From Bradyrhizobium lablabi (GTDB lineage Bacteria > Pseudomonadota > Alphaproteobacteria > Rhizobiales > Xanthobacteraceae): a stretch of 64,000 nucleotides of DNA. The DNA lies in contig NZ_JAFCLN010000018.1 in the NCBI RefSeq assembly GCF_018129385.1, positions 98,559-162,558 on the forward strand. The letters run 5' to 3'. Both the position numbers and the translations under genes were made by a program. This document shows, piece by piece, positions 16,414 to 24,556 of this stretch. Positions within the stretch are counted from its first letter, which is position 1. Every line of letters begins with the position of its first letter. Under the pieces are notes generated by a model. It searched no databases. It was not told the origin of the DNA and saw nothing but the letters and a program-made list of their open reading frames with translations.

Positions 16414-17646
16414 CTATCGGAAAGAACCGCCACCGCCTTGAAGAGCGCGGGAGATATCGACCAACGCATCCGCATCGCCGAAGCTGCCGGACTTGGTGAC
16501 GAACATGATCTCTTCGCCATCGAGCCAGAAACTGCCGAGGGCCACGCCGGGCGACAACTCGCGCAACAGATGCGCCTCAGCGACGCCGAGCGCCCGGAAC
16601 ACCGCGAGCGCGGTATCCCCGCCGGACATCACTATGGTGCGGATCGCAAGGCGGCGAACCAGGCTGGCCGCGTTCGTGCCGAGCGCTGACGCGATTTCGC
16701 CCGACGAACTCCGATCGAATTCAAGCAACGCCGATGGCCGCAGGAGGATGAGCGATGCGTTGGCACTGCGAGCCGCGGCATCTGCGGAATTGATGGCGCG
16801 TTCGGCGGCAGGAAACGGCATGGCAATTTCTCGAGCCCCTTGCGCCAGCAGCCTCGCGACCTGGTCGGTGCTGGCATGCGTGCGGGAACCGATCACGAAT
16901 AGAACAGCCGCGCAGGGCTGTGCCGGTACCGGATGGCCCGATACGGCCCCTTCCGTTCCCCGAGCGCCAAGCTGCCTAGCCATGGCCGTTCCCAATCCGG
17001 AAGCGCCGACCGCCAGCAGCCTGTCCGAATGCTCGATCGCAAGGCGCGCCAGCTTGTCCATATCCGCATCGGACTCGCAATCGGCGACATAGACATGCAG
17101 TCCCGGCGCATCGCTGAGCGGCTGCGGCTCACCGCGCGGCCACGAATGCACCGACAGTTCGGCGGACGCCCGGCGTAACAACTCCGGCAGCGGCGCTGAC
17201 GGCAGCGATGACGGTACGAAGCCGAGCGGATTGTCGCGCAAGGCAACGCCGTTCACGTAAACTTCGCCGCCGCGCAGGCTGCGCCCCTGGCTCGGCACCG
17301 CCGGCGCGATCAAGGCGTGGCGGATATTGCTGGCCTTGAGGCCGGTCAGAATCGCTCCGGCCACGTCTCCGCGCAGGGCGGAATCGATCTTGCTGATCAA
17401 TATACGAGGCTTGCGCGCGAGCGCGTGATGGATCGCGACGCGAATATTTGCTTCGGCGACTGCGGGCGGCAAGTCGCGGCTGGCAGTCGTCAGCGTCAGT
17501 ATCCGGGTGTCGCCGCGTGCCGTGCTTCGTTCGGGGTCCAGCAGCAACTGCGTGACGAATCCCTGGGCTGCAAACGGTGCAGCCATGTCGAGTGCCCCCG
17601 TCAGGTCATCGGCGACGATGGCGACTTCGAGGGAGTTGCCCTTCAC
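16414..17646 (-). CDS. Four-carbon acid sugar kinase family protein (DUF1537, OtnK/DtnK-like)
   Basis: A 410-residue kinase of the DUF1537 family, whose characterised members phosphorylate four-carbon acid sugars such as D-threonate or erythronate. The N-terminal domain starts with AIVADDLTGALDMAAPFA and contains KIDSALRGDVAGAI. The C-terminal nucleotide-binding domain shows VMSGGDTALAVF, ELSPGVALGSFWLDG and TKSGSFGDADALVDI. The GTG at 17646, three bases after the pdxA-like stop, is taken as start because it directly precedes the domain and fits translational coupling; the open frame runs further but overlaps pdxA. It is the last gene of a five-gene operon. The exact sugar is unknown. Confidence 0.9.
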   Translation of the reverse strand: MKGNSLEVAIVADDLTGALDMAAPFAAQGFVTQLLLDPERSTARGDTRILTLTTASRDLPPAVAEANIRVAIHHALARKPRILISKIDSALRGDVAGAILTGLKASNIRHALIAPAVPSQGRSLRGGEVYVNGVALRDNPLGFVPSSLPSAPLPELLRRASAELSVHSWPRGEPQPLSDAPGLHVYVADCESDADMDKLARLAIEHSDRLLAVGASGLGTAMARQLGARGTEGAVSGHPVPAQPCAAVLFVIGSRTHASTDQVARLLAQGAREIAMPFPAAERAINSADAAARSANASLILLRPSALLEFDRSSSGEIASALGTNAASLVRRLAIRTIVMSGGDTALAVFRALGVAEAHLLRELSPGVALGSFWLDGEEIMFVTKSGSFGDADALVDISRALQGGGGSFR

Positions 17647-17648
17647 GG

Positions 17649-18641
17649 CTATGAGGCGTGGGACGGCGCCGATGCCAGACGGCGGGCGTAAGCGATGGTG
17701 GCGTTCATATTCTCGTGACGCGCGACGCCCTTCCACGCGATATCGAATGCCGTCCCGTGATCCACCGAGACACGAAGAATCGGAAGCCCGAGGCTGACAT
17801 TGATGGTGGTGTCGAACGCAACCAGCTTGCAGGGGATATGGCCCTGATCGTGGTACTGAGCGACGACCAGATCGAATTCGCCCTGCATGGCGCGAAAGAA
17901 CACGGTATCCGCGGAGATCGGGCCGACGGCATTGATGCCTTCTTGCTGCGCCTGCTTGATGGCGGGCGCGATCCGTTCGATCTCATCGGTGCCGAACAGG
18001 CCGTTTTCCCCGGAGTGCGGGTTCAGCCCCGCCACCGCAATGCGCGGACGTTGGATGCCGAGCCGCTTGAGGTGAGCGTTCGCGATCCTGATCGTGGCGA
18101 GTTCGCGCTCGATCGTGGCGCGCCCCACCGCTCCGGCGAGAGAGACGTGGGTCGAGACGTGGATGGCGGACAGCCTTTCCGACGCCAGCAGCATGAACGA
18201 CGATTTGGCGCCGGTGAGATGCGCGAGCAGTTCGGTGTGGCCGTCGAAATGATAGCCCGCCGCATGCAGCGCTTCCTTGTTGATGGGAGCCGTGACGATG
18301 ACCGAGATGTCGCCCTTCAGCGCGGCGGAAACCGCGTGATCGATATAGGCATAGCTGCATGCGCCGGCGGCGGCGCTCATCTTGCCGTCGCGAATGGAAT
18401 CCGCGTTCGGCACCTCGACATTGACGACGGCGACCTCGCCATTGGCGCGGCCATCGTCGGTGGGTGCAAACGACACCTTGCCGCCGGTCAGCGCGTTGGC
18501 GCGATCGAGAACCGCGGCCGAACCGAAGATCACGATCTCGCGGCGGTCGGCCGGCGCAAGATCGCCGAGCGCGCGGCAGATGATCTCGGCGCCGACCCCG
18601 GCAGGGTCGCCCATCGTGATCCCGATACGTTGCGTTGCCAT
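17649..18641 (-). CDS. pdxA2: PdxA2-like 4-phospho-acid-sugar dehydrogenase (4-hydroxythreonine-4-phosphate dehydrogenase family)
   Basis: A 330-residue PdxA-family dehydrogenase. It begins RIGITMGDPAGVGAEIICRA, and the divalent metal ligands are visible in DGHTELLAHLTG, GLNPHSGENG and AQYHDQGHIPCKL. PdxA proper works in pyridoxal phosphate synthesis. Copies next to a DUF1537 kinase are known (PdxA2) to oxidise and decarboxylate the phosphorylated acid sugar, giving dihydroxyacetone phosphate. Direct coupling to the DUF1537 gene three bases downstream strongly favours the catabolic reading. The Bug-type binding protein gene lies 15 bases upstream. Confidence 0.9.
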   Translation of the reverse strand: MATQRIGITMGDPAGVGAEIICRALGDLAPADRREIVIFGSAAVLDRANALTGGKVSFAPTDDGRANGEVAVVNVEVPNADSIRDGKMSAAAGACSYAYIDHAVSAALKGDISVIVTAPINKEALHAAGYHFDGHTELLAHLTGAKSSFMLLASERLSAIHVSTHVSLAGAVGRATIERELATIRIANAHLKRLGIQRPRIAVAGLNPHSGENGLFGTDEIERIAPAIKQAQQEGINAVGPISADTVFFRAMQGEFDLVVAQYHDQGHIPCKLVAFDTTINVSLGLPILRVSVDHGTAFDIAWKGVARHENMNATIAYARRLASAPSHAS

Positions 18642-18656
18642 GGTTCTCGCTTTTTC

Positions 18657-19655
18657 TCAGTTCGGAACAATGCCGGCCGCCTTGGCGACCTCTGACCATT
18701 TTTTCGTTTCGGCCGCCAGATAGGCTGCAAAAGCTTTCGGATCGCCGGCGGCCGCGGGCTCGGTGCCCTGCACCGCAAGTTGTTCGCGGACCGTGCTTGA
18801 TGCAAGCGCTTTGTTGATCTCGGCGTTCAGCTTGCTGACGATCTCCGGACTGGTCCCGGCCGGGGCCAGAATGCCTACCCAGACGCTGACGGAAAATTCC
18901 GGCATGCTGGCGGATTCCGCAACCGTCGGAATTTCCGGCACCAGTTCGGATCGTTTCGGGCTCGACACCGCGATCGCCCGCACCGCGCCCGCCTTGATCT
19001 GCGGAAGCGCGACCGGCAGCGTCGGAAACATCATCTGGATCCGGCCCGCCAGCACGTCGGTCATTCCCGGCGCATCGCCGCGGTAAGGCACGTGGACCAG
19101 ATCGATCCCGGCCATCGTCTTCAACAGCTCGACGGTCAGGTGGTTCGACGTTCCATTGCCGGCCGATCCGTAGTTGAGGGTCCCGGGCTGCTTTTTCGCG
19201 AGCGCAATCAGGTCCGGGACGGTGCGAATGGTGGAATCGTTCGGGACCACCAGGATATTCGGCGACGCGGCGACCAGCGCGACCGGCGCAAAATCCTTGT
19301 TGGGATCGTAGGGAAGATTCTTGTACTGGCTGGGCGCCATCGCAAGATTGCTGACCGAGGCAAGAAGCAGCGTGTAGCCGTCCGGATCGGCCTTGGCCAC
19401 GGCGGCCGCTCCGATGGTGCCGCCCGCGCCCGGCCGGTTCTCGACAACGATCGGCTGCCCCAGGCTATCCGAAACGCTTTGCCCGATAATGCGCGCGACC
19501 AGATCGTTGATGCCGCCCGGCGGGAAGCCCACGACCAGCCGGATCGGACGCGAGGGGTAGCTTTGCGCGGACGCCGCGGTGGTCATGCCTGAAATTGCCG
19601 CCACGCAGACGGCTGCGATCAATGCGAACTTGGCGAAGCGCACGATGCTGCGCAT
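18657..19655 (-). CDS. Bug/TctC family tricarboxylate-transporter-type binding protein
   Basis: A 332-residue exported solute-binding protein. The start at 19655 (MRSIVRFAKFALIAAVCVAA) follows GGAGACGAG; five residues further upstream are open but lack a better site. The signal peptide ends near ASA|QSYPSRPIRLVVGFPPGG. The binding-site loops NRPGAGGTIGAAAVAKADPD and NYGSAGNGTSNHL are typical of the Bug family, which captures carboxylates in the periplasm. No TctA/TctB membrane genes are adjacent, so it must share a transporter elsewhere or act as a sensor. The operon context suggests an acid sugar or a related carboxylate as ligand. Confidence 0.92.
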   Translation of the reverse strand: MRSIVRFAKFALIAAVCVAAISGMTTAASAQSYPSRPIRLVVGFPPGGINDLVARIIGQSVSDSLGQPIVVENRPGAGGTIGAAAVAKADPDGYTLLLASVSNLAMAPSQYKNLPYDPNKDFAPVALVAASPNILVVPNDSTIRTVPDLIALAKKQPGTLNYGSAGNGTSNHLTVELLKTMAGIDLVHVPYRGDAPGMTDVLAGRIQMMFPTLPVALPQIKAGAVRAIAVSSPKRSELVPEIPTVAESASMPEFSVSVWVGILAPAGTSPEIVSKLNAEINKALASSTVREQLAVQGTEPAAAGDPKAFAAYLAAETKKWSEVAKAAGIVPN

Positions 19656-19697
19656 GATACTCGTCTCCACTTTGAATGGCTCGATAAAAAGGTTTTG

Positions 19698-21161
19698 TCA
19701 GGCGGGCAGCGCCGAGCGCTTTTCGATCCGGCTGTGCGGCTCACCCTCGGGAATGCCGACCGGCACGCCGTCGCGGATCAGCCTGGCCCGCACCGTCTCG
19801 ATCGGAATGCCGTTCCAGCCGCGCTCGGCGGCCAGCGCCGCGAATGTGCCGGCCGCCTGTCCCTGCAAGCCCGTCGGCGCCATGTTGCGCGCGAACTTGT
19901 CGACGTCATGCGTCATCGAGGCGCAACGGCCGGCAACCAGCAGGTTCTGCACTTCGTTGGTCATCATGCTACGAAGCGGAAACTCGAAACGCATCAGCTT
20001 GAGCGACATCTTCCGCGCCCATTCGTCGCTCGCGCTTCCCTCGTGACCGAAATCCGGCCCGTGGATTTCGGCGCTGCCGTAATCGACCGAGGTCATGACG
20101 GCGACGGAATCGTCGAACCTCGCCCCGCGCTCCAGATCGTCATAGGTCAGGGTATAGCGGCCCCTGATGCGTCGCGTCTCCCGGACGCCGAGATAGGCGG
20201 ACGTGTCGACCAGAAAACTGTGCTCAAAGCCCGGCAGCAGCGTCCGGCACACCCGGACGAGATCGCGAAGCTGTTTGCGGCCCTCGATTTCCGCCCTGGT
20301 GATGTCGGCCGCGTTGGTGCCGTCGATATTGTAGATACGGGTGCTGTTGCAGATCAGGATCGCGTGCTCGGTATTTTGCACCGGGTTCACGCCGCTGAAG
20401 CGCAGATAATTGACCGGCGCGGAGGGATCCATCAGCCCCGTCGCCTTGGCCTTCTCGACGATCGAGAAAAATCCGTCGATGCGGACGATGCCGGCATCGA
20501 GATCGACGACGCGGCGGCCGTCGTCCTGGGAAAAATCCTCCGGATGGCTGTCGATGTAGGCCTTGAAGCGGGTGAGATCGATGTTTGCGATCCGGCCCAT
20601 CACCGTGGTCGGACGCATCGCCCCATCCTCTTCGCGGCCCTTGACGAAGGGAACTCCGGCGCTGGCGGCGACGTCACCGTCGCCGGTGGTATCGATCACG
20701 ACTTTCGCCAGTACCGCCTGACGGCCGGACTTGTTGTCGATGATGACGCCTTCGATCTTGCCGTCGCGCATCAGCGGCTCGGAAGCCCACGTGTACAGCA
20801 GCACGTCCGCGCCCGCTTCGACCAGCATGTCGAGCGCGGTCAGCTTGTAGGCCTCGATATCCCAGGGGATGACGTCGCCGAGCCCGGCGCCCTGCTCCTG
20901 CGCCAGACGCGTGAAGAATTCGCGGGGAAAGCCGACGAGTTCGCTGGCGGGAATTACGATCAGCCCCATCGCCGATCCCGTGGCGGTGCCGCCGAGAAAG
21001 CCTGCGCGCTCGATCAGCAGTGTCTTCGCGCCGTTGCGCGCCGCCGCTACCGCTGCGGCGATGCCGGCGACGCCGCCACCGCACACCAGCACGTCGACAT
21101 TGGCCGCCACTGGAATGGTGCGCTGGCCGATGGTGACCTGCGATGAGGAAATGTCCAACAA
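19698..21161 (-). CDS. FAD-dependent oxidoreductase (FAD_oxidored family)
   Basis: An FAD flavoprotein of about 487 residues. The dinucleotide-binding motif VLVCGGGVAGIAAAVAAARN followed by LLIERAGFLGGTATGS lies near the N-terminus. A second conserved part is VVIDTTGDGDVAASAGVPF, and the end has NLLVAGRCASMTHD and a helix ending GWNGIPIE. Such proteins occur in many acid-sugar and carboxylate clusters, probably oxidising a hydroxy group of the substrate. The open frame begins with TTG at 21182, but a GGAG seven bases before the TTG at 21161 favours the later start. It follows the GntR gene by 37 bases. Confidence 0.88.
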   Translation of the reverse strand: MLDISSSQVTIGQRTIPVAANVDVLVCGGGVAGIAAAVAAARNGAKTLLIERAGFLGGTATGSAMGLIVIPASELVGFPREFFTRLAQEQGAGLGDVIPWDIEAYKLTALDMLVEAGADVLLYTWASEPLMRDGKIEGVIIDNKSGRQAVLAKVVIDTTGDGDVAASAGVPFVKGREEDGAMRPTTVMGRIANIDLTRFKAYIDSHPEDFSQDDGRRVVDLDAGIVRIDGFFSIVEKAKATGLMDPSAPVNYLRFSGVNPVQNTEHAILICNSTRIYNIDGTNAADITRAEIEGRKQLRDLVRVCRTLLPGFEHSFLVDTSAYLGVRETRRIRGRYTLTYDDLERGARFDDSVAVMTSVDYGSAEIHGPDFGHEGSASDEWARKMSLKLMRFEFPLRSMMTNEVQNLLVAGRCASMTHDVDKFARNMAPTGLQGQAAGTFAALAAERGWNGIPIETVRARLIRDGVPVGIPEGEPHSRIEKRSALPA

Positions 21162-21198
21162 CGTGATACTCCGGTGATTCAACTGGAAGGATCGGTCG

Positions 21199-21945
21199 CT
21201 AGCGCTTGGCCGGGCGATCGGTAGCGCCGGCGTCGGCCGGGTCGGGAAACCGGCGGCGATAGGATGCGATGTAGAGCCTGGGCGCGACGTGAATGTGCTC
21301 GCGGCAGATCGTCAGCAGCGCCGGCTCGTCGCGCTTCTCCAGCGCTTCGATGATGCCCCAGTGCTCGGCCCTCGCACGCTCCAGATATTCCTGCTGCGTG
21401 ATGATGAAGGACCGCACGCCATGGGCCTTCTGTGCAAACTGCTCGATCGTCTCGACAAGCTCGCGATTGTTGCAGGCGGCAAAGAAGGCCCGATGGAAAT
21501 CGATATTGGCGCGGAACGCGGCGCTGACATCGCCGTCTTTGGTGGCCTTGTCGTGCCTGCGCTGGACCGACTTGATGTCCTCGATCTGTTTTGGCGAGGC
21601 CAGGCGGAGAACTTCCCGCGCCGCCGCGCCCTCGAGCAGTTCGCGGACGAAGTAGATCTCGTTGACCTCTACAGGCGTCAGCGCGCGCACCACGGCGCCG
21701 CGGTTGGGCAGCCGCTCCACCAGACCCAGCCGGGCCAGTTGCGCCAGCGCCTCGCGCACCGCGTAGCGCTTCGCCGAAAAGCGCTCGATCAAGGCGTCTT
21801 CGACCAGCCGTTCGCGCAGATTGATGAAGCCCAGGACGATGTCCTCTTCCAACTGGGCGACGATCGTGGCGACCACCTGCTCCATGGCCCGGCCACGGGA
21901 GTTCGCGGTGTCTTCGGTCAATTTTGCTCGCACGCCTGCCTTCAT
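21199..21945 (-). CDS. GntR family (FCD-type) transcriptional regulator
   Basis: A 248-residue GntR regulator. The winged helix-turn-helix (about 20-85) contains LRERLVEDALIERFSAKRYA, VREALAQLARLGLVERLPNR and GAVVRALT. An all-helical FCD effector domain follows, with the metal-ligand pattern of Asp/His in ANIDFHRAFF, RAEHWGIIEAL and CREHIHVAP. The ATG at 21945, after AGGGTGATGAG, is chosen because the longer frame would run through the palindrome at 21975-22006. As first gene of the operon it is expected to repress itself and the catabolic genes, released by a carboxylate or sugar-phosphate ligand. Confidence 0.92.
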   Translation of the reverse strand: MKAGVRAKLTEDTANSRGRAMEQVVATIVAQLEEDIVLGFINLRERLVEDALIERFSAKRYAVREALAQLARLGLVERLPNRGAVVRALTPVEVNEIYFVRELLEGAAAREVLRLASPKQIEDIKSVQRRHDKATKDGDVSAAFRANIDFHRAFFAACNNRELVETIEQFAQKAHGVRSFIITQQEYLERARAEHWGIIEALEKRDEPALLTICREHIHVAPRLYIASYRRRFPDPADAGATDRPAKR

Positions 21946-21974
21946 CTCATCACCCTGCTCAATCCTGCAAGTGC

Positions 21975-22006
21975 TGTCAATAATATTATCGATAATCTTA
22001 TTGACA
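21975..22006 (-). promoter_or_regulatory. 32-bp near-perfect palindrome, probable GntR operator
   Basis: The site reads TGTCAATAA, then TATTATCGATAATC, then TTATTGACA. It is symmetric around ATCGAT with only one mismatched pair. It is strikingly AT-rich within GC-rich DNA and ends 30 bases before the chosen GntR start codon. This is what an autoregulatory FCD-GntR operator would look like, though it is longer than most. Confidence 0.75.
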
Positions 22007-22168
22007 CCCAAAGGCAGCCTGCCGGGCGAGGCCGGTTCTACTGTGCATGGGGTTGTTTTCCGGTTTTTGGATCCAGACCCTGCGGAGCGCCGCCCGAGGG
22101 CTGCACCACGCCCGTCGTTAGCGCTTCGCGCTTACGACGAAGCGGTCCAACTCCAGGCCATCATGCGG

Positions 22169-23893
22169 CTAAGGCAGCACCTCGCGCCGCTCGGCCAGCA
22201 GCGCGTCGACCTCGGCGCGCTTGTCTTCCAGCAGGCCCGCATCCGCGGCCTCGATCACCGTGTAGAGCTCATGGGCGTCGCTGAGCCGGGTCACCGTGAC
22301 GTAGTCGGCGCCCGCTGAGTAGAGATCGCTGACATTGGCGAGGAAGTCGGCGGTGGCGACGAGTTTGGCGGTCGAATTGAGCGAGCGCACGTGGCGGACC
22401 AGCTTTTCGTTGTTGGCGCCGACCAAAAGCGAATCCGGCACGCTCAGGATGATGATCTCGGCCTTGCCGATGCCGGCATGCACCAGCGTATCGACATTGC
22501 TGATATCGCCGTAGATCACATGCACGCCGCGATCCGTCAGCGTTTTGAACACGACCGGATTGAAATCGATCACCGTGAGCTGCTCGAGCAGCGCCGGGTT
22601 TTGCCGCTCGATCTCGGCGACCAGCGCGCTGGCCGCCCGGAAGAAACCGAGGATGACGATGCGCCTGGTTTCGCCATGCCCGCCCTCGTGCCCGGCTTCG
22701 CCCTGCGCGTGATCGAGGTCGCGCAAGCCGATCCGCTTCAAGGGCGCGATCAGGCCCTGGGTGATCTGGGCGCTGCGCGTCATGAAGAAGGTCGAGAGCA
22801 CCGCCAGCACCACGAAGGCAAAGGAGACCGCGCTCGCCGTCTCCGTCTTGATATGGCCCGCGGCGATGCCGGTCTGGATCACCACCAGCGAGAATTCGGA
22901 GATCTGCGCCAGGTTGATCGCCGGCAAAAGGCTTGCCCGCAGCCCCTGCTTCATCAGATAGAGCGGCGTGAAGGTCGTGACCAGCCGGCTCACGACGGTG
23001 AAAACGGCAATGATCAGCGCCAGCCCGATCACCGATCCGCTAGGAATCGGGATGGTCATGCCGAGGCCGACGAAGAACAGCGTGATGAAGAAGTCGCGCA
23101 GCGTCGTGACCTTGGCCGTGACGTCGAGCGCATAGGGGAAGGTCGAGAGCGACACGCCCGCCACCAGCGCGCCCATCTCGCGCGACAGATGCAGCTTTTC
23201 GGCGATCTCGCCGATCAGGAAACACCAGGCCAGAGCGCCCAGCATAATAAGCTCCGGCCGCCGCGCGATCTGGTGGAAAACCCGTGGCAGCACGAAACGG
23301 CTGAGCAGCAGCGCGGTCGCCACCAGCGCGGCGACCCTGGCGATCGAGATCAGGATCACCGTGACCTGGAGATTGGCAAGGCTCGGCTGCACCGCGAGGA
23401 ACAGGATGGCAAAGATGTCCTGGAGCACCAGCACGCCGAGCGTGATCCGGCCCGGCAGCGTGTCGAGCTCGCGCTTTTCGTACAGCACCTTGACGATGAT
23501 GACGGTGGAAGACAGCGCGCAGGCGATGGTGACGTACAGCGCGTCAAATCCCCCGCCCCCGAGTGCGAGCCCGATGGCCATGAAGAACAGCACGCCAAGC
23601 ACGCAGCCGCCGATCAGTTGTCCGCCGGCCGCGAACAGGATCACGGGACCCGCACGGATGATCTTCTTCAGGTCGATTTCCAGCCCGATCATGAACAGCA
23701 TGAAGATCAGGCCGAGTTCGGAGATGACGTTGATCGATTCCTGGGACTTGACCCATCCCATGCCGAATGGACCAATGAAAAACCCGGCGATAAGGTAGGC
23801 GAGGATCAGCGGTTGCCGGGAAAAATGGGCCAACAGGCCGAGCACCCACGCAAACAGGATGCATAAGGTGATATCGCCAATAAGCTCATGCAT
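22169..23893 (-). CDS. CPA2 family cation:proton antiporter with C-terminal nucleotide-binding domain (KefB-like)
   Basis: A 574-residue inner-membrane antiporter exchanging K+ or Na+ for protons. The N-terminal Na_H_Exchanger domain (about 5-385) has 12 or so membrane segments, including LILAYLIAGFFIGPFGMG and the ELGLIFMLFMIGLEIDLKK segment with its conserved acidic pair. A Rossmann TrkA-N-like domain follows (about 400-520). Its first loop reads VILGFFRAAS instead of the GxGxxG of NAD-binding KTN domains, so nucleotide control may differ. The ATG at 23893 gives the family N-terminus MHELIGDITLCILFAWVLG. Divergent from the DUF3124 gene. Confidence 0.9.
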   Translation of the reverse strand: MHELIGDITLCILFAWVLGLLAHFSRQPLILAYLIAGFFIGPFGMGWVKSQESINVISELGLIFMLFMIGLEIDLKKIIRAGPVILFAAGGQLIGGCVLGVLFFMAIGLALGGGGFDALYVTIACALSSTVIIVKVLYEKRELDTLPGRITLGVLVLQDIFAILFLAVQPSLANLQVTVILISIARVAALVATALLLSRFVLPRVFHQIARRPELIMLGALAWCFLIGEIAEKLHLSREMGALVAGVSLSTFPYALDVTAKVTTLRDFFITLFFVGLGMTIPIPSGSVIGLALIIAVFTVVSRLVTTFTPLYLMKQGLRASLLPAINLAQISEFSLVVIQTGIAAGHIKTETASAVSFAFVVLAVLSTFFMTRSAQITQGLIAPLKRIGLRDLDHAQGEAGHEGGHGETRRIVILGFFRAASALVAEIERQNPALLEQLTVIDFNPVVFKTLTDRGVHVIYGDISNVDTLVHAGIGKAEIIILSVPDSLLVGANNEKLVRHVRSLNSTAKLVATADFLANVSDLYSAGADYVTVTRLSDAHELYTVIEAADAGLLEDKRAEVDALLAERREVLP

Positions 23894-23966
23894 GAATCGA
23901 GAAATCCCTTCGCGACAGCCTAAATACACGCTGCTGCCGGTCAAACAAGCAATGTGTCACACCCGC

Positions 23967-24494
23967 ATGAAAGCGGCAATTTGCGCAATTCTGGCCTGTC
24001 TTTTACTGATACACACGCGCGGCGCCGAGGCACAGACCGCCAATAGTATTGAGCAGAATTTTGCCTCATCGCTGACATCGGTCCCGTCGGAAGCGCTTGC
24101 GGTCTCCGGGAGTTTCTACGTTCCGGTCTATTCCAGCGTCTCGATGAGCCAGGGCAAGCTGCGCGCTGATTTTTCGGTGACGCTGAGCGTCCACAATGCC
24201 TCCGAGAGCCGACCCCTGGTGCTGAAGCGGGTCGCCTATTTCGACACGGCAGGCAAGCTGGTGGAGAGCTACCTGAAGGCGCCGGTTGCGCTAAAACCAT
24301 TCGCGACGATCGAAGTCTTCATTCCGACCTCCGATGTCAGGGGCGGCACCGGCGCCAATTTCATGGTGGACTGGGCGGCTGCCGGCGAAATCGCGGAACC
24401 TGCCGTGGAGGCCCTGATGGTCGGCGGCATCGGCGCAGGACACTACGCCTTTATCAGCCAGGGACGGCCGGTGAAATTGGTCGGCAAGAATTAG
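23967..24494 (+). CDS. DUF3124 domain secreted protein
   Basis: A 175-residue exported protein. The signal peptide MKAAICAILACLLLIHTRGA is followed by a beta-rich DUF3124 domain marked by GSFYVPVYSSVSMSQGKLRA, then FSVTLSVHNASESRPL and VEVFIPTSDVRGGTGANFMV-like segments. The function of the family is not established. The ATG at 23967 is preferred because the upstream part of the frame overlaps the divergent antiporter start and has no signal-like character. Its end is marked by a hairpin at 24503-24523. Confidence 0.85.
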   Translation: MKAAICAILACLLLIHTRGAEAQTANSIEQNFASSLTSVPSEALAVSGSFYVPVYSSVSMSQGKLRADFSVTLSVHNASESRPLVLKRVAYFDTAGKLVESYLKAPVALKPFATIEVFIPTSDVRGGTGANFMVDWAAAGEIAEPAVEALMVGGIGAGHYAFISQGRPVKLVGKN

Positions 24495-24502
24495 TCTACA
24501 AA

Positions 24503-24523
24503 GAGGCGGTGCAACGCCGCCTC
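24503..24523 (+). terminator. Hairpin after the DUF3124 gene
   Basis: A perfect 7-bp stem GAGGCGG / CCGCCTC with the loop TGCAACG starts nine bases after the DUF3124 stop codon. There is no T run, so it may be a weak terminator or a processing structure before the aminotransferase gene. Confidence 0.5.
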
Positions 24524-24556
24524 CTCAACGAAAAAAGAAAACGGAGAAAATGCCCA

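Noticed and set aside
19695..21146. 483-codon plus-strand frame opposite the FAD oxidoreductase
   Set aside because: No domain recognised. The FAD motifs VLVCGGGVAGIAAA and TTGDGDVAAS are on the minus strand.
22391..23866. 491-codon plus-strand frame opposite the antiporter
   Set aside because: Extremely Asp/Arg/Gln-rich with no fold. The minus strand has clear membrane segments.
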